Notes: a model not told the origin generated them from the sequence alone. A stretch of 64,000 bases of DNA from DAOUAT01 sp964551735 (GCA_964551735.1 CAZKEF010000003.1:1-64000), one strand, 5' to 3'. Counted from the stretch's first letter, positions 53,401 through 61,643 are shown. Program-made: numbers and translations.

Positions 53401-55047
53401 GTAGGTTTGCGCGCCTGCGCCAGGGTTGTTGGTGGCGCCCGGCACATCGCAAGTCAATTGGCCCGCGCAAACCGTGTTCCCGGCCGCATACCACATGTCA
53501 GGCACATAGGCGACGCTGACACCCTTGTTCTCGGTGACACCGGCGCCATCCGGGTATGCCTGTTCGCCGGCCGGGGTGATCCACTGATGGGGCGTGCCAT
53601 CGCTGATCCACGGGGTGATGCCACCGTGCAGGTGAAGCACCGCACGGTTCTCGGTGAAGCAGCCGGCAGGTTTAGGCGTTTGCCCGCAGGTGGGCTGCGT
53701 GCCATCGGGCACTTCCACCATGCCGGCCAGCTCGGGCCCCATGCCCGCACCCATAACCGTCACGTCGGTGGGAAGGAAGAGGTTGCCGCCCTCACCCGTA
53801 GGCAACAGGTTGCGGAACAAGATGCGCACCGGCCGGTCCTTGGTGGCGACGATGGAAGCACCCAGGTAATGAGGCGCGTCCACGCCGAAGTAGCCGTTGC
53901 CTAGATCGTAGTGGCTGCCCTGAACGACGGAAGTCTCCAGTTGGACATAGCCGCGCAGGGTGGTGGGCGGCAGATCCGAGTGCATCTGCTCCTGGTATTC
54001 CACGACTGCGATCTCATAGTAATCGGCGCCGGGGTAGGTGGTGGTGTCGGGCGCCGCGACCGCGATGTACTGGCCGAGGTTGTTGGCGCCGGCGGCGCCG
54101 AGCCCGGGCAAGCCGTCAACAAACTTCCTGATGCCGCCGCTGACGGTGACGCTGTTCGTGTCAATCACCTCGGCGCTGAAGGAATACGTGCGCGCACCCC
54201 CATTGTTGGGATAGAGACCTGCGCCCAGCTCGATGACCGAATCCTGCAACGGCGGCGCCGGGACAGGCGGGAGACTGGTAAAATCGGATCCCGAACCCAT
54301 ATCCAGGGGAATACCCTGGCCGTAGAAGGCCAGCACATCACCGGCCTTCACCGGCAGATTGGCGACGCCGAACGTGGCGCTTTCGCTCACAGCCGGATTG
54401 GCCAGCGCGGGCACGGTGAGCAGGCCGCTGTCGAAGACAACGGTGTAGAGATTGGCGACCGTGGTGGGCCGCAACACATAGGCGTGGAACTTGAGCCCCG
54501 CTGACGGTTGGGCGCTGGCCCCGGCCGTCGCCTGGTTCCAGGTCTGGAAGCCGGTCAGCAACCCGTCAACCAGGAACGGTGTGTTATTGAGAACCACGAA
54601 AACATTGGCTGTGTTGTCGGTAGCGTAAGCCCGGTCAACCAGCGTGTTGCCGTAGGTGTTCGCGGGTCCCTGGTTGACCGTTGGCAACGGGGAGTTCGCG
54701 TAGTTCGGGTGACTGAAGTAGTGCGGCGCGGCAACCGTGACTGCCTGCGGCCCCATCTTGGAAGCCGCATCCTGCGCCACGATCATGAGCGGATTAAGGG
54801 CGCCCGCTTGCAACGCGCGTGCCGCGGCATCACTGCGCTCGACTGTGGTGACGCGACGTTCCTGCTTCTCCAGGGCCTTTTCGATCTTCTGTTGGTACTT
54901 CTCGATGGGTCCCAGTGGCCCGGGGGGCGCGGTGAGCTGTTCTTCCACCAGGAGCTCACGCGCAGAGACGGAGCCACTCACCCCGACGAGTTGGGAAACA
55001 AGCAGTATGATTAACAACAATAGGTTCAGCGATTTGCGGCCAGACAT
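50464..55047 (-). CDS. Giant exported multicopper oxidase with three fibronectin-III domains
   Basis: 1527 residues from ATG 55047 (AAAGGAG upstream), with a signal peptide of about 30 residues. All four copper motifs are visible: LHLHGGITPWISDGTPHQW (near residue 471), FYHDHAWGITRLN (near 562), HPIHFHLYDVQVINRVGWDG (near 1097) and YVWHCHILSHEEMDMM (near 1200), the last with the type-1 Cys, two His and axial Met. Three FN3 domains with the repeated theme ADNSKNETGFVVRRS / TDNATTETGFVVQRC / TDNANNETGFTVQRS form the C-terminus. Much longer than laccases (~500) and comparable to large bacterial manganese-oxidase-type enzymes; the substrate (Mn(II), Cu(I) or organics) is not decided. Confidence 0.93.
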   Translation of the reverse strand: MSGRKSLNLLLLIILLVSQLVGVSGSVSARELLVEEQLTAPPGPLGPIEKYQQKIEKALEKQERRVTTVERSDAAARALQAGALNPLMIVAQDAASKMGPQAVTVAAPHYFSHPNYANSPLPTVNQGPANTYGNTLVDRAYATDNTANVFVVLNNTPFLVDGLLTGFQTWNQATAGASAQPSAGLKFHAYVLRPTTVANLYTVVFDSGLLTVPALANPAVSESATFGVANLPVKAGDVLAFYGQGIPLDMGSGSDFTSLPPVPAPPLQDSVIELGAGLYPNNGGARTYSFSAEVIDTNSVTVSGGIRKFVDGLPGLGAAGANNLGQYIAVAAPDTTTYPGADYYEIAVVEYQEQMHSDLPPTTLRGYVQLETSVVQGSHYDLGNGYFGVDAPHYLGASIVATKDRPVRILFRNLLPTGEGGNLFLPTDVTVMGAGMGPELAGMVEVPDGTQPTCGQTPKPAGCFTENRAVLHLHGGITPWISDGTPHQWITPAGEQAYPDGAGVTENKGVSVAYVPDMWYAAGNTVCAGQLTCDVPGATNNPGAGAQTYYYTNQQSARLMFYHDHAWGITRLNVYGGEAAAYVIQDDIEQLLVDQGLIPSAADTIPLVVQDKTFVPGADQLAASDETWDTAKWGGEGNLWLPHVYSPAQNPGDSTGVNQYGRWAYGPWFWPPTNNITYPPVANPYYDPNCDPDVQWCEPPLMPGTPFNSMGMEAFHDTPVVNGAVYPTLTVEPKAYRLRVLNAASDRFFNLSLYQAVDADGVLCDADNPTPAAESTGVACTEVALNPAEVAAALADPTIFPTPLAGTEGPEWIQFGTEGGFLPAPVVIPAQPTTWVNDPTVFNAGNVDLHSLLLGPAERADVVVDFSQFAGQTLILYNDAPAAFPARDPRYDYYTGNGDYRDTGGASSTLPGYGPNTRTVMQIKVEAATPAPAFDLAALETAFQAESLGGLGVFENGQHPIIVGQGAYNSAYGTSFQNSGPSAGLVQIYDTLFSFKTLSGGAAGPSLTFPLMPKQIQDEMGEAFDHEYGRMSGFLGVESPNPQAGVQNMVLYPYVNPASELIDMTNLPKGNVEVTPITVATDGTQIWKITHNGVDTHPIHFHLYDVQVINRVGWDGIIRKPDPNELGWKDTVRISPLEDTIVALRPVLPVAPWDLPNSIRPLNPMAPLGSTLVFNNQDAWGNPTSPITNEMTNFGWEYVWHCHILSHEEMDMMRPQSAAVPPIAPTALGGVVDANSVVLSWADNSKNETGFVVRRSLAAAGPWTDLASLAADVTTYTDAAAILGQTNYYQVIAVNKVGYSGPAAQPGAYSTLQVSSASNVADILVVPPPPAAPTALTATAQLGPQVLLAWTDNATTETGFVVQRCTGADCTNFAQIATPGPLAGVGSVNYADTGVAVGNTYRYRVAAVNAGGQSDWSNVASVYIPNIPAAPSNVVVTCRRVSATAARCAMTWTDNANNETGFTVQRSREAGFVGGGLTTATLGPNAIFWAPATNLPRNTNHYFRVRAFNADGTSVWVNAQPFPILTP

Positions 55048-55123
55048 GGACGTACTCCTTTCGTGTTTCTTGGCCACCTGAGACGACAACTTACTGAAGC
55101 GCACGTACTGAGAGTCTCTGGAG

Positions 55124-55519
55124 TTACACCTCCATCCTGCTTTCCCCGGCGCCGCCAGCCCGAGAAACCTGGCGAATGACCGACAACAAAGAATCTGCTG
55201 GCGAAGACTTCGCAACAAACGCGGCTGCGCCGGCGTGCTCTGCCAAGAGGCGCATACGCGTGTCATCGTACAGACTGAGAATAATGACCGGCGTAAAGGG
55301 ACAGTTCGAGTGGAGTAGCCTCGTGGTCGCGATGCCATCCATGTGCGGTATGTCTACATCCATGAGGACGACATCGGGGCGCAACGAACGGGTGAGGGCA
55401 AGCGCCATATGGCTATCGGTCGCCTCCCCGATCACAGCCAAATCGGCCTCGGCGGTGAGCCGCATGTGCAGGCCCTGGCGCACACCGGGCTGGCTTTCAA
55501 CAATCAAGAGTTGGATCAT
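55124..55519 (-). CDS. Receiver-only response regulator with altered acidic pocket
   Basis: 131 residues, a single REC domain without output domain. The phosphorylation site VVLMDVDIPHMDG (Asp54) and the Lys in FVAKSSPAD are present. The usual Asp-Asp pair near the N-terminus is Glu8-Ser9 (LLIVESQPGVRQG), and the switch Thr/Ser is Ser in LSLYDD, so Mg binding and phosphorylation may be weak. Located just before the multicopper-oxidase gene and divergent from a NarL-type regulator and kinase, which may phosphorylate it. Possible phosphate sink or regulator of the oxidase cluster (inference). Confidence 0.85.
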   Translation of the reverse strand: MIQLLIVESQPGVRQGLHMRLTAEADLAVIGEATDSHMALALTRSLRPDVVLMDVDIPHMDGIATTRLLHSNCPFTPVIILSLYDDTRMRLLAEHAGAAAFVAKSSPADSLLSVIRQVSRAGGAGESRMEV

Positions 55520-55566
55520 TTTTACCCCAATTATCAGCCAGATTTCATAACGGGTCTCCCAGGTTG

Positions 55567-55575
55567 TGGTATAGT
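55567..55575 (+). promoter_or_regulatory. Candidate extended -10 promoter of the two-component operon
   Basis: TG-G-TATAGT (55567-55575) without a good -35. It would give a ~160-nt leader before ATG 55741. The short minus-strand side up to 55519 has only a -10-like GATAAT (55535-55530). Confidence 0.4.
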
Positions 55576-55740
55576 ATCAGAAGTGTAAAGTCAAAAAGCG
55601 GACGTCTACGCAGCGCGAGATACAAAACCACCGGTTGCAGTATAGATGCTTGTGCCGGCGGACGCATCTGGACAAAGAGTGATTTATGGCTCATTCTTCG
55701 GATGGGCAGAGGCCTCATACTAAAGTTGCAGGAGGGCTTG

Positions 55741-56376
55741 ATGGCGACGCGCATTTTGATTGCAGATGATCACAGCGTTGTGCGCCAGGGGCTGCGCATG
55801 TTTCTGGGCTCAGATCCAGAGCTGGAGATCGTCGGCGAGGCGCGCAACGGCGCGGAAGCGGTGGCGCTGGTGCGTGAGTTACAACCTGACGTTGTGCTGA
55901 TGGACCTGCTGATGCCGGTGATGGATGGCATCACCGCGATTGCGGCCATCCGACGGCAGACGCCCGGCACAGAGGTGGTGGCGCTGACCAGCGTGCTGGA
56001 AGACGCCTCAGTTGTGGATGCAGTGCGGGCGGGCGCGATCGGGTATCTGCTGAAGGACACGGAAGCTCACGATCTGCGCCGGGCCATCAAAGCGGCGGCG
56101 GCCGGGCAGGTCCAACTTTCGCCGCAGGCAGCGACACGCCTGCTGCGCGAGGTGCGGACGCCCGAAAAAATCACCGAGCCGCTGACCGGCCGCGAGGAAG
56201 CGGTGCTACGATTGCTGGCGCAGGGCCAGTCAAACAAGGAGATTTCCCAGGCCCTAAACATCGCCGAGCAGACCGTGAAGACCCATGTCAGCCACATCCT
56301 GGACAAGCTGGGCGTGCCCAGCCGGACCCAGGCGGCGCTGTATGCGATCCGCAGCGGGCTGGTATCCGCCAGTTAG
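55741..56376 (+). CDS. NarL/FixJ-family response regulator
   Basis: 211 residues from ATG 55741 with GGAGG six bases upstream; an in-frame extension to 55564 lacks these features. Receiver domain: ILIADDHSVVRQGLRM (Asp9, Asp10), VVLMDLLMPVMDG (Asp55), conserved Lys in GYLLKDTEAH. C-terminal LuxR-type HTH: LTGREEAVLRLLAQGQSNKE and TVKTHVSHILDKLGVPSR. A transcription regulator activated by phosphorylation, very likely from the kinase encoded 17 bases downstream. Probable targets include the divergent oxidase cluster (inference). Confidence 0.95.
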   Translation: MATRILIADDHSVVRQGLRMFLGSDPELEIVGEARNGAEAVALVRELQPDVVLMDLLMPVMDGITAIAAIRRQTPGTEVVALTSVLEDASVVDAVRAGAIGYLLKDTEAHDLRRAIKAAAAGQVQLSPQAATRLLREVRTPEKITEPLTGREEAVLRLLAQGQSNKEISQALNIAEQTVKTHVSHILDKLGVPSRTQAALYAIRSGLVSAS

Positions 56377-56393
56377 CAAACGGGGGAAGACGC

Positions 56394-58124
56394 ATGAACA
56401 AATCGCTGCTGAGGAATGCGTGGCTGCCGGCGATCCTGGCGGGGGGATTCATCGTGCTGGATCTGGTCGCGGATCGGCTGCTGGGTGAGACGAGACGTCT
56501 TGACCTGGCGCACCTGATTCTAGGATCGGCGGTGCTGCTGATCTCCTCATTTCTGCTGCACCGGGCGGTGGTCACCCGCCATCGGGCGGAAGCGACCCTG
56601 CTCCAAGCGCTGAACGAATTGGACGCGCAGGTGCGCCAACGCAAGGCCGAGCTGGAACAGGCCAACGAGGCGCTACGCGCGGAGATCGCGGAACGGCGCG
56701 AGGTAGAGCAGGCGCTGCGGACCAGCGATGAGACAGCCCGCGCGCTCATGAACGCTTCGGGCGAGTCGGCGGTGCTGTTGGACCCGCAGGGCATCGTGCT
56801 GGCTGCGAACGAAACCGCTGCGCGGCGGTTGGGTGTGACGGTGGCGCAGATGGTGGGAGCATCGTTGTTCGATTTCTTTCCGCCGGAAGTGGCAGCCAGC
56901 CGACGCCGCTACCTGGACGCCATCTTTCAAATGAATGAGCCCTTGCACTTTGTTGACCAGCGAGCTGACAGGATGTTTTCGAATCAGGTTTATCCTGTTC
57001 GTGACAGTCACGGCCAGATCATCCGGCTGGCGGTTTTTGGTGAGGATATTACCGAACGTATGCGCATGGACTCCGCGCTGCGCGCGAGCGAGGAGAAATA
57101 CCGGCTGTTGTTCCAGAACATGGCCGAGGGCTTTGCGCTGTACGAATTACTCTACAACGAGGAGGGTCAGGCGGTGGACTGGCGGGTGTTGGAGGTAAAC
57201 AACGCTTACACGCACCACACCGGTGTTGCCCGTGAACAGATCGTGGGTCGGCGCATCAGCGAGCTATTTCCCGAGGCGGTAGTTGAGTATTTGCCACGCT
57301 TCACGGCGGTGGTCGAGACCCAAACCTCAAACGAGTTCGAGACGTACGCCACAGCCGTGGGACGTTATCAGCGCGTCGTGACCTTTCCAGCGGGAGGCCG
57401 GCGTTTCGCCAACACCATCGAGGACATCACCAAGCGCAAGCAGTCGGAAAATCAGTTGCGCCAGGCCCAGGCTGAGCTGGCGTTGGACTTGCAAAAGCGC
57501 AGCGCGTTGGAAGAGCGGCAGCGCCTGGCGCGTGAACTGCATGATTCGGTGTCACAGGCGTTGTACGGCATTTCGCTGGGCGCCAACACGGCCCTGGCGT
57601 TGTTTGAGACAGATCGCCAGCAGGTGCGAGAGGCGCTAGCTTACATCCTGGGGTTGGCACACGCGGGGCTAACGGAGATGCGCGCCCTGATCTTCGAGTT
57701 GCGACCCGAATCGTTGGAGCAGGAGGGATTGGTGGCGGCGCTGACCAAACAGGTGGCGGCGCTGCGCACGCGGCACGACGTCCAGGTGTCGCTGACAATG
57801 TGTGCGGAGCCGGCAATGCCAGGTCCGCTGAAGGAGGCATTGTATCGGATTGCACGGGAGGCACTCCAGAACGCGGTGAAACATGCACGTGCTAACCAAC
57901 TAAACATACAATTATTGTGCGACCCTGAAGCGACGTTGTTGGAAGTAAGCGACGATGGGATCGGGTTTGACCCCCAAATGCCGTATCCGGGTCACCTGGG
58001 GCTGCAATCCATGCGTGAACGGGCGGCAAGTTTCGGGGGGACGGTGGAGATCCTGAGTGCGCCGGGACAGGGGACGCGGGTGCAGGCGCGCATCCCGGCA
58101 TCTTTACATGCGCAGGAGGGGTGA
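56394..58124 (+). CDS. Sensor histidine kinase with two PAS domains (HisKA_3 type)
   Basis: 576 residues. Two membrane spans near the N-terminus (about 9-25 and 39-57), a coiled coil (TLLQALNELDAQVRQRKAEL), PAS 1 (about 115-235, ending FGEDITERMRM) and PAS 2 (about 235-350, ending TIEDITKRKQ), then the HisKA_3 helix LARELHDSVSQALYGISLGA with phospho-acceptor His383, and a HATPase domain with REALQNAVKHARA, DDGIGFDPQ and GHLGLQSMRER. This is the NarX/DegS-like class that pairs with NarL-type regulators, as found directly upstream. The short external loop suggests sensing in the membrane or cytosol. Confidence 0.95.
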   Translation: MNKSLLRNAWLPAILAGGFIVLDLVADRLLGETRRLDLAHLILGSAVLLISSFLLHRAVVTRHRAEATLLQALNELDAQVRQRKAELEQANEALRAEIAERREVEQALRTSDETARALMNASGESAVLLDPQGIVLAANETAARRLGVTVAQMVGASLFDFFPPEVAASRRRYLDAIFQMNEPLHFVDQRADRMFSNQVYPVRDSHGQIIRLAVFGEDITERMRMDSALRASEEKYRLLFQNMAEGFALYELLYNEEGQAVDWRVLEVNNAYTHHTGVAREQIVGRRISELFPEAVVEYLPRFTAVVETQTSNEFETYATAVGRYQRVVTFPAGGRRFANTIEDITKRKQSENQLRQAQAELALDLQKRSALEERQRLARELHDSVSQALYGISLGANTALALFETDRQQVREALAYILGLAHAGLTEMRALIFELRPESLEQEGLVAALTKQVAALRTRHDVQVSLTMCAEPAMPGPLKEALYRIAREALQNAVKHARANQLNIQLLCDPEATLLEVSDDGIGFDPQMPYPGHLGLQSMRERAASFGGTVEILSAPGQGTRVQARIPASLHAQEG

Positions 58125-58147
58125 CAAGAGGGGATGCACCTTGGGTT

Positions 58148-58176
58148 TTGCCGCGACCCCGCACTTAGGGTATCAT
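58148..58176 (+). promoter_or_regulatory. Promoter of the CcmC-like gene
   Basis: TTGCCG (58148-58153), 17-bp spacer, TATCAT (58171-58176), with the gene start at 58210. Confidence 0.6.
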
Positions 58177-58209
58177 AGCACCTTGCATCTTAGTTCCGAG
58201 GCGTAGATC

Positions 58210-58821
58210 ATGACTCAATCTCCCGCGCGCTTCTTCTGGCGCCTGGTAACCCTGTGCGCAGGCGCGGCCGCGGCAGTGCTGTGGGCCATGCCGGCCGAGA
58301 AGACCATCGGTGATGTGATCAAGCTGGTCTATCTGCACGGCGCGCTAAGCCGCGCAGGGATGGTGGGCTTTTGGCTGGCCGGGCTGGCTGGGGGCGCCTA
58401 TCTGGTGGTGCGGCGGCCCGCCCTGGCCCGCTGGTGCGAAGGGCTGCTGTGGAGCGCGTGGGGCTTCTGGGTCGCGCACTTCATCGTCAGCATGCCGGCC
58501 ACCCGCTTCACCTGGGGGCCGTGGATCGCCTGGAGCGAGCCGCGCGTCACCATGACGCTGCAGATCGCGGCCGTGGGGCTCATCAGCATCATCGTCGCCC
58601 GGCTGCTGAACGACACGCGCTTCACCGCGGTCACGGCCCTGCTGCTGGCGGCCGCGGTTGCGTTCCTGGCCGCGCGCACGGGCGTGCTGCGGCATCCGCT
58701 GGATCCCATCGGCGCTTCACCTTCAGACCTGCTGCGCCTGGTCTATGGACTCCTGCTCGTACCGGTCATCGGAAGCATGGCGCTGGTTGCCTGGCGCCTG
58801 ACCCGCGTCCACCGCCAGTAG
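58210..58821 (+). CDS. CcmC/CcsA-like membrane protein
   Basis: 203 residues with six membrane spans. The segment PAEKTIGDVIKLVYLHGALS resembles the start of CcmC-type heme-handling proteins (P-x-E/D ... GD-x-x-R/K-x-x-Y-x-H), and WGPWIAWSEPRVTMTLQI corresponds to the tryptophan-rich WGxWWxWDxRLT motif of cytochrome c assembly proteins, but with WSEP in place of WDAR. It is therefore a divergent member. No other ccm/ccs gene is nearby. It might handle heme or merely share the fold. Followed by a terminator hairpin. Confidence 0.6.
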   Translation: MTQSPARFFWRLVTLCAGAAAAVLWAMPAEKTIGDVIKLVYLHGALSRAGMVGFWLAGLAGGAYLVVRRPALARWCEGLLWSAWGFWVAHFIVSMPATRFTWGPWIAWSEPRVTMTLQIAAVGLISIIVARLLNDTRFTAVTALLLAAAVAFLAARTGVLRHPLDPIGASPSDLLRLVYGLLLVPVIGSMALVAWRLTRVHRQ

Positions 58822-58849
58822 GGCAGGCCTTGTGCCTGCCCGTTTGCTT
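58821..58849 (+). terminator. Terminator-like hairpin
   Basis: 8-bp perfect stem (58821-58828/58834-58841) with CTTGT loop, followed by GTTTGCTT. The stem begins at the last base of the stop codon. Confidence 0.5.
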
Positions 58850-58871
58850 GCGCCTGCCGGGGCGACCGCGA

Positions 58872-58910
58872 GAGCCTGCCCTGAGCCATGTCCTGCGCGA
58901 AGTCGAAGGA
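58872..58910. repeat. Degenerate intergenic repeat
   Basis: Contains CCTGCCCTGAGC and GCGAAGTCGAAGGA, which resemble the two halves of a widespread intergenic repeat (CCTGAGC...GTCGAAGG type), separated by extra bases. Recognised by eye only. Confidence 0.4.
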
Positions 58911-58951
58911 GCAGTGACAGGGGTGCGCCCCTACCCGTGGAGGTTTGACGT

Positions 58952-60742
58952 ATGAAACTGGTCAACGTCGAGGAAATGCGCCGCATCGAACAGGCCACCG
59001 ATGCCGGCGGCCACACCTACGCGGCCATGATGAGCATGGCGGGCCACGCGGTCGCCCAGATCGCGCTAGGCGTGCGCCTGATCGAGCCTGAAGAACGGGT
59101 GTTGGTGTTGGTGGGCCCCGGCAACAACGGCGGCGATGGGCTGGTGGCCGCGCACGTGCTGCTGGAGGCCGGTTGCGAGGTGTCGCTCTACATCTGGAAG
59201 CGGGACATCAAGGGCGATGAGAACTATCGCACGCTGAAGCGCCGCCGCCGGGGCATCGCCATCCTGTGGGCCGACAACGACCCCGAGTTCACCAAACTGC
59301 GGGATGAGCTGGCGCAGTGCGACCTCATCATAGACGCGCTGTTGGGCACCGGCGCGGCGCGGCGCATCGAGGGCCGCCTGGCCGATCTGCTGGCGGTTGT
59401 CAAGCAGGAGATCGCGACCCGCCAGCAGGCGCCCGAACCACCTCCGCCACCTTTTGCGCTGCCGCGCTTCCCGCTACTGGAAGCGTTGGGGTGGGGCAGC
59501 CCGCCGCCTTCGCCGCCACCGCCGCCTTTCGACGATGATGAGGACGCGGCAATGGAAGAAGACGGGGAGAATGAAGCTGAAGACGAGGATGATTCCCTCG
59601 ACGATGACGACTGGGAGGAGGAGCCACCCTCCCCGCCGTGGCCGCTGTTGCCCGTGCTGGCGGTGGACTGCCCCAGCGGGCTGAACTGCGACACCGGGGC
59701 CCTGGACCCGGCCGCGCTGCCGGCGACCGTCACGGTCACCTTCGCCTTTCCCAAGTGGGGCCACCTGCAATTCCCCGGCGCCGGCGCGTGCGGCATCCTG
59801 ACCGTGGCCGACATTGGGGCGCCGCCCGATCTGGCCACGCCGGTGCAGGTCGAGCTCATCGAGCCGGATAGGGCGCGCGGCTGGCTGCCGCTCCGGCCCA
59901 TGGACGCGCACAAGGGCACCTTCGGCAAAGCGATGATCGCGGCCGGTTCACTGAACTACACTGGCGCGGCCGCGTTAAGCGGAGCCGCGGCTATGCGCGC
60001 CGGCGCGGGCTTGGTCACGCTGGCCATCCCCGCCGCGCTCCATCCGGCGTTGGCCGGCGCACTGCCTGAGATCACCTGGCTGCCGCTGCCCGGCCCCAGC
60101 GCCCACAGCGCCGCCGGCGCGATCGGACTGTTGGCCGCGTTGGAAGGCTACAACGCCCTGCTGGTGGGGCCGGGCCTCACGACGGCCGACGAGGCCCGCG
60201 CATTCATCGAAGCGTTGTTCGGCACGAAGGGCCTGCCCCAGGCAGACTGGGAGGGCCGTACCGTCATCGACGCGGACGCGCTGAACATCCTGGCAGGCCT
60301 GCCGGATTGGCCCGCACGCCTGCCGCCATACAGCATCTTGACCCCCCACCCCGGCGAGATGGCGCGGCTCACCGGCCTCTCGGCGGCCGAGATTAACGGC
60401 CAACGCATCGCGACCGCGCGACGCTACGCCGCGACCTGGGGCCACGTGGTGCTGCTCAAAGGCCCGCATACGGTCATCGCCGCGCCCGATGGTCGGGCCG
60501 GCGTCCTGCCGTTCGCGACGCCCGTGCTGGCCACAGCCGGCAGTGGCGACGTGCTCGCCGGCGCCATCGTTGGCCTGTTAGCGCAAGGGCTCCCCGCCTT
60601 CGAGGCTGCGATCGCTGCGGCTTACCTGCACGGGTTTGCAGGCGCGCAGCTTATGCGTGCCGGTACGATCGTCGGCGCGACTGCACGGGACATCCTGGAA
60701 CGTATGCTCGAAACGCTGCGCTTGCTCTACCTGGGGCGATAG
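58952..60742 (+). CDS. nnr: Bifunctional NAD(P)H-hydrate epimerase/dehydratase with acidic insert
   Basis: 596 residues. The N-terminal YjeF_N epimerase domain has VLVLVGPGNNGGDGLVAAHV and ends with AVDCPSGLNCDTG; the C-terminal ADP-dependent dehydratase domain has VIDADALNILAG, ILTPHPGEMARLTG and ATAGSGDVLAGAIVGLLAQG. Together they repair hydrated NAD(P)H. Inside the epimerase domain (about residues 152-228) lies a long insert: Pro-rich (PPSPPPPPFDDDED) then acidic, ending DDSLDDDDWEEEPPSPPWP. The usual length is ~500, so the insert accounts for the excess. No strong ribosome site before ATG 58952, though GGAGG is close (58939-58943). Confidence 0.95.
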   Translation: MKLVNVEEMRRIEQATDAGGHTYAAMMSMAGHAVAQIALGVRLIEPEERVLVLVGPGNNGGDGLVAAHVLLEAGCEVSLYIWKRDIKGDENYRTLKRRRRGIAILWADNDPEFTKLRDELAQCDLIIDALLGTGAARRIEGRLADLLAVVKQEIATRQQAPEPPPPPFALPRFPLLEALGWGSPPPSPPPPPFDDDEDAAMEEDGENEAEDEDDSLDDDDWEEEPPSPPWPLLPVLAVDCPSGLNCDTGALDPAALPATVTVTFAFPKWGHLQFPGAGACGILTVADIGAPPDLATPVQVELIEPDRARGWLPLRPMDAHKGTFGKAMIAAGSLNYTGAAALSGAAAMRAGAGLVTLAIPAALHPALAGALPEITWLPLPGPSAHSAAGAIGLLAALEGYNALLVGPGLTTADEARAFIEALFGTKGLPQADWEGRTVIDADALNILAGLPDWPARLPPYSILTPHPGEMARLTGLSAAEINGQRIATARRYAATWGHVVLLKGPHTVIAAPDGRAGVLPFATPVLATAGSGDVLAGAIVGLLAQGLPAFEAAIAAAYLHGFAGAQLMRAGTIVGATARDILERMLETLRLLYLGR

Positions 60743-60753
60743 CGGGGAAAAAG

Positions 60754-60792
60754 GAGCAGGCGGGCATCGCACGGTGCCCGCCTGCTCTTTGT
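60754..60792. terminator. Bidirectional intrinsic terminator
   Basis: Perfect 13-bp stem (60754-60766/60775-60787), 8-nt loop, T-run on the plus side and an A-run before it that serves the minus strand. It separates the convergent genes nnr and the YtxH gene. Confidence 0.85.
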
Positions 60793-60816
60793 ATGATCAG
60801 GACAAACCGGTGCTTC

Positions 60817-61176
60817 TCAGGCGATCTCCTCAGCCGCTTTGCCCAACTTGGTCTGGGCCTCTTGCACCGCCTGCTGCGCCTTCTTGACGCTGTCCGACAA
60901 CACGATGCGCCCACGCTCTTGCAGATGGGTCGCCTGGCCATGCGCCTGGTCAGACACGTGATGCGCCTGAGACTTGGCTTCCTCAGCCAGCTTCTGCGCC
61001 TGGGCCCTGGCCTCCTCGGCCAGCTTTTGCGCCTGGCCCTGGAGCTCGATGCGCTTTTCGTCCAGCTTATGGCGCGTCTCTTCGCCCGAAGCCGGCGCCA
61101 TCAGCAGGGCCGCGGCCGCGCCAGCCAACGCCCCGATCACAAACCCGAAGAAGAACTCGCCGCCTTTATCGCTCAT
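60817..61176 (-). CDS. YtxH-domain protein
   Basis: 119 residues. The N-terminal membrane helix with small residues (FFFGFVIGALAGAAAALLMA) followed by PASGEETR is the YtxH signature. The rest is an Ala/Gln/Glu amphipathic helix with near-repeats (QAQKLAEEARAQAQKLAEEA), LEA-like and probably a long coiled coil. Such proteins are small general-stress-associated membrane proteins of unknown mechanism. AAGGAGG precedes the ATG. It follows the DUF948-like gene in the same direction. Confidence 0.88.
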   Translation of the reverse strand: MSDKGGEFFFGFVIGALAGAAAALLMAPASGEETRHKLDEKRIELQGQAQKLAEEARAQAQKLAEEAKSQAHHVSDQAHGQATHLQERGRIVLSDSVKKAQQAVQEAQTKLGKAAEEIA

Positions 61177-61305
61177 GGGAAAAACCTCCTTAAAAGAATA
61201 TCAGAAACGGGTGGATCCGACCCAGTTGTACTCTAGATTCGTGCTTTCAGACGGGTTAACCGCCTCAAGCCTCGATTCCACAACCCGATCGCTGTGTTTG
61301 TCCTG

Positions 61306-61593
61306 TCAGGCTTTCCTGGCGCGACGCCGAAACAGCGTGCTCGCCGCCTGGCGCGCGCCAGCCGCAAAGCTAGACACCTTGACAACCGGTTGGACGATGT
61401 GATCGCTCATGAAGGTAGCTGTGCCGCGTACAGTGCTCACCGTCTCCTGGGTCGAATTCAGGATAGGCATGACTTCTTCACGCAACAGCTTCACCAGGCG
61501 GATCACCTGGATGACCAGCACAGCCAGCAAGACGCCGATGACGATAGACTCTACGGCCAGGATGATGATTGCGATGTCTCGCGCGACGCCCAT
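61306..61593 (-). CDS. DUF948-like small membrane protein
   Basis: 95 residues: one N-terminal span (about 6-32, IAIIILAVESIVIGVLLAVL), then LLREEVMPILNSTQETVSTV, an amphipathic helix as in DUF948 proteins, and a basic end (RRRARKA). DUF948 and YtxH genes are often neighbours, as here, and may act together at the membrane. GGAGG before the ATG and a promoter at 61615-61643. Confidence 0.8.
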   Translation of the reverse strand: MGVARDIAIIILAVESIVIGVLLAVLVIQVIRLVKLLREEVMPILNSTQETVSTVRGTATFMSDHIVQPVVKVSSFAAGARQAASTLFRRRARKA

Positions 61594-61614
61594 TGCGCAC
61601 CTCCGAATAATGAC

Positions 61615-61643
61615 AGTTTAGCACAGGAAACGAATTTCGTAAA
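61615..61643 (-). promoter_or_regulatory. Promoter of the DUF948/YtxH pair
   Basis: On the minus strand, TTTACG (61643-61638), 17-bp spacer, TAAACT (61620-61615), the latter preceded by TGC (extended -10). Confidence 0.5.
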
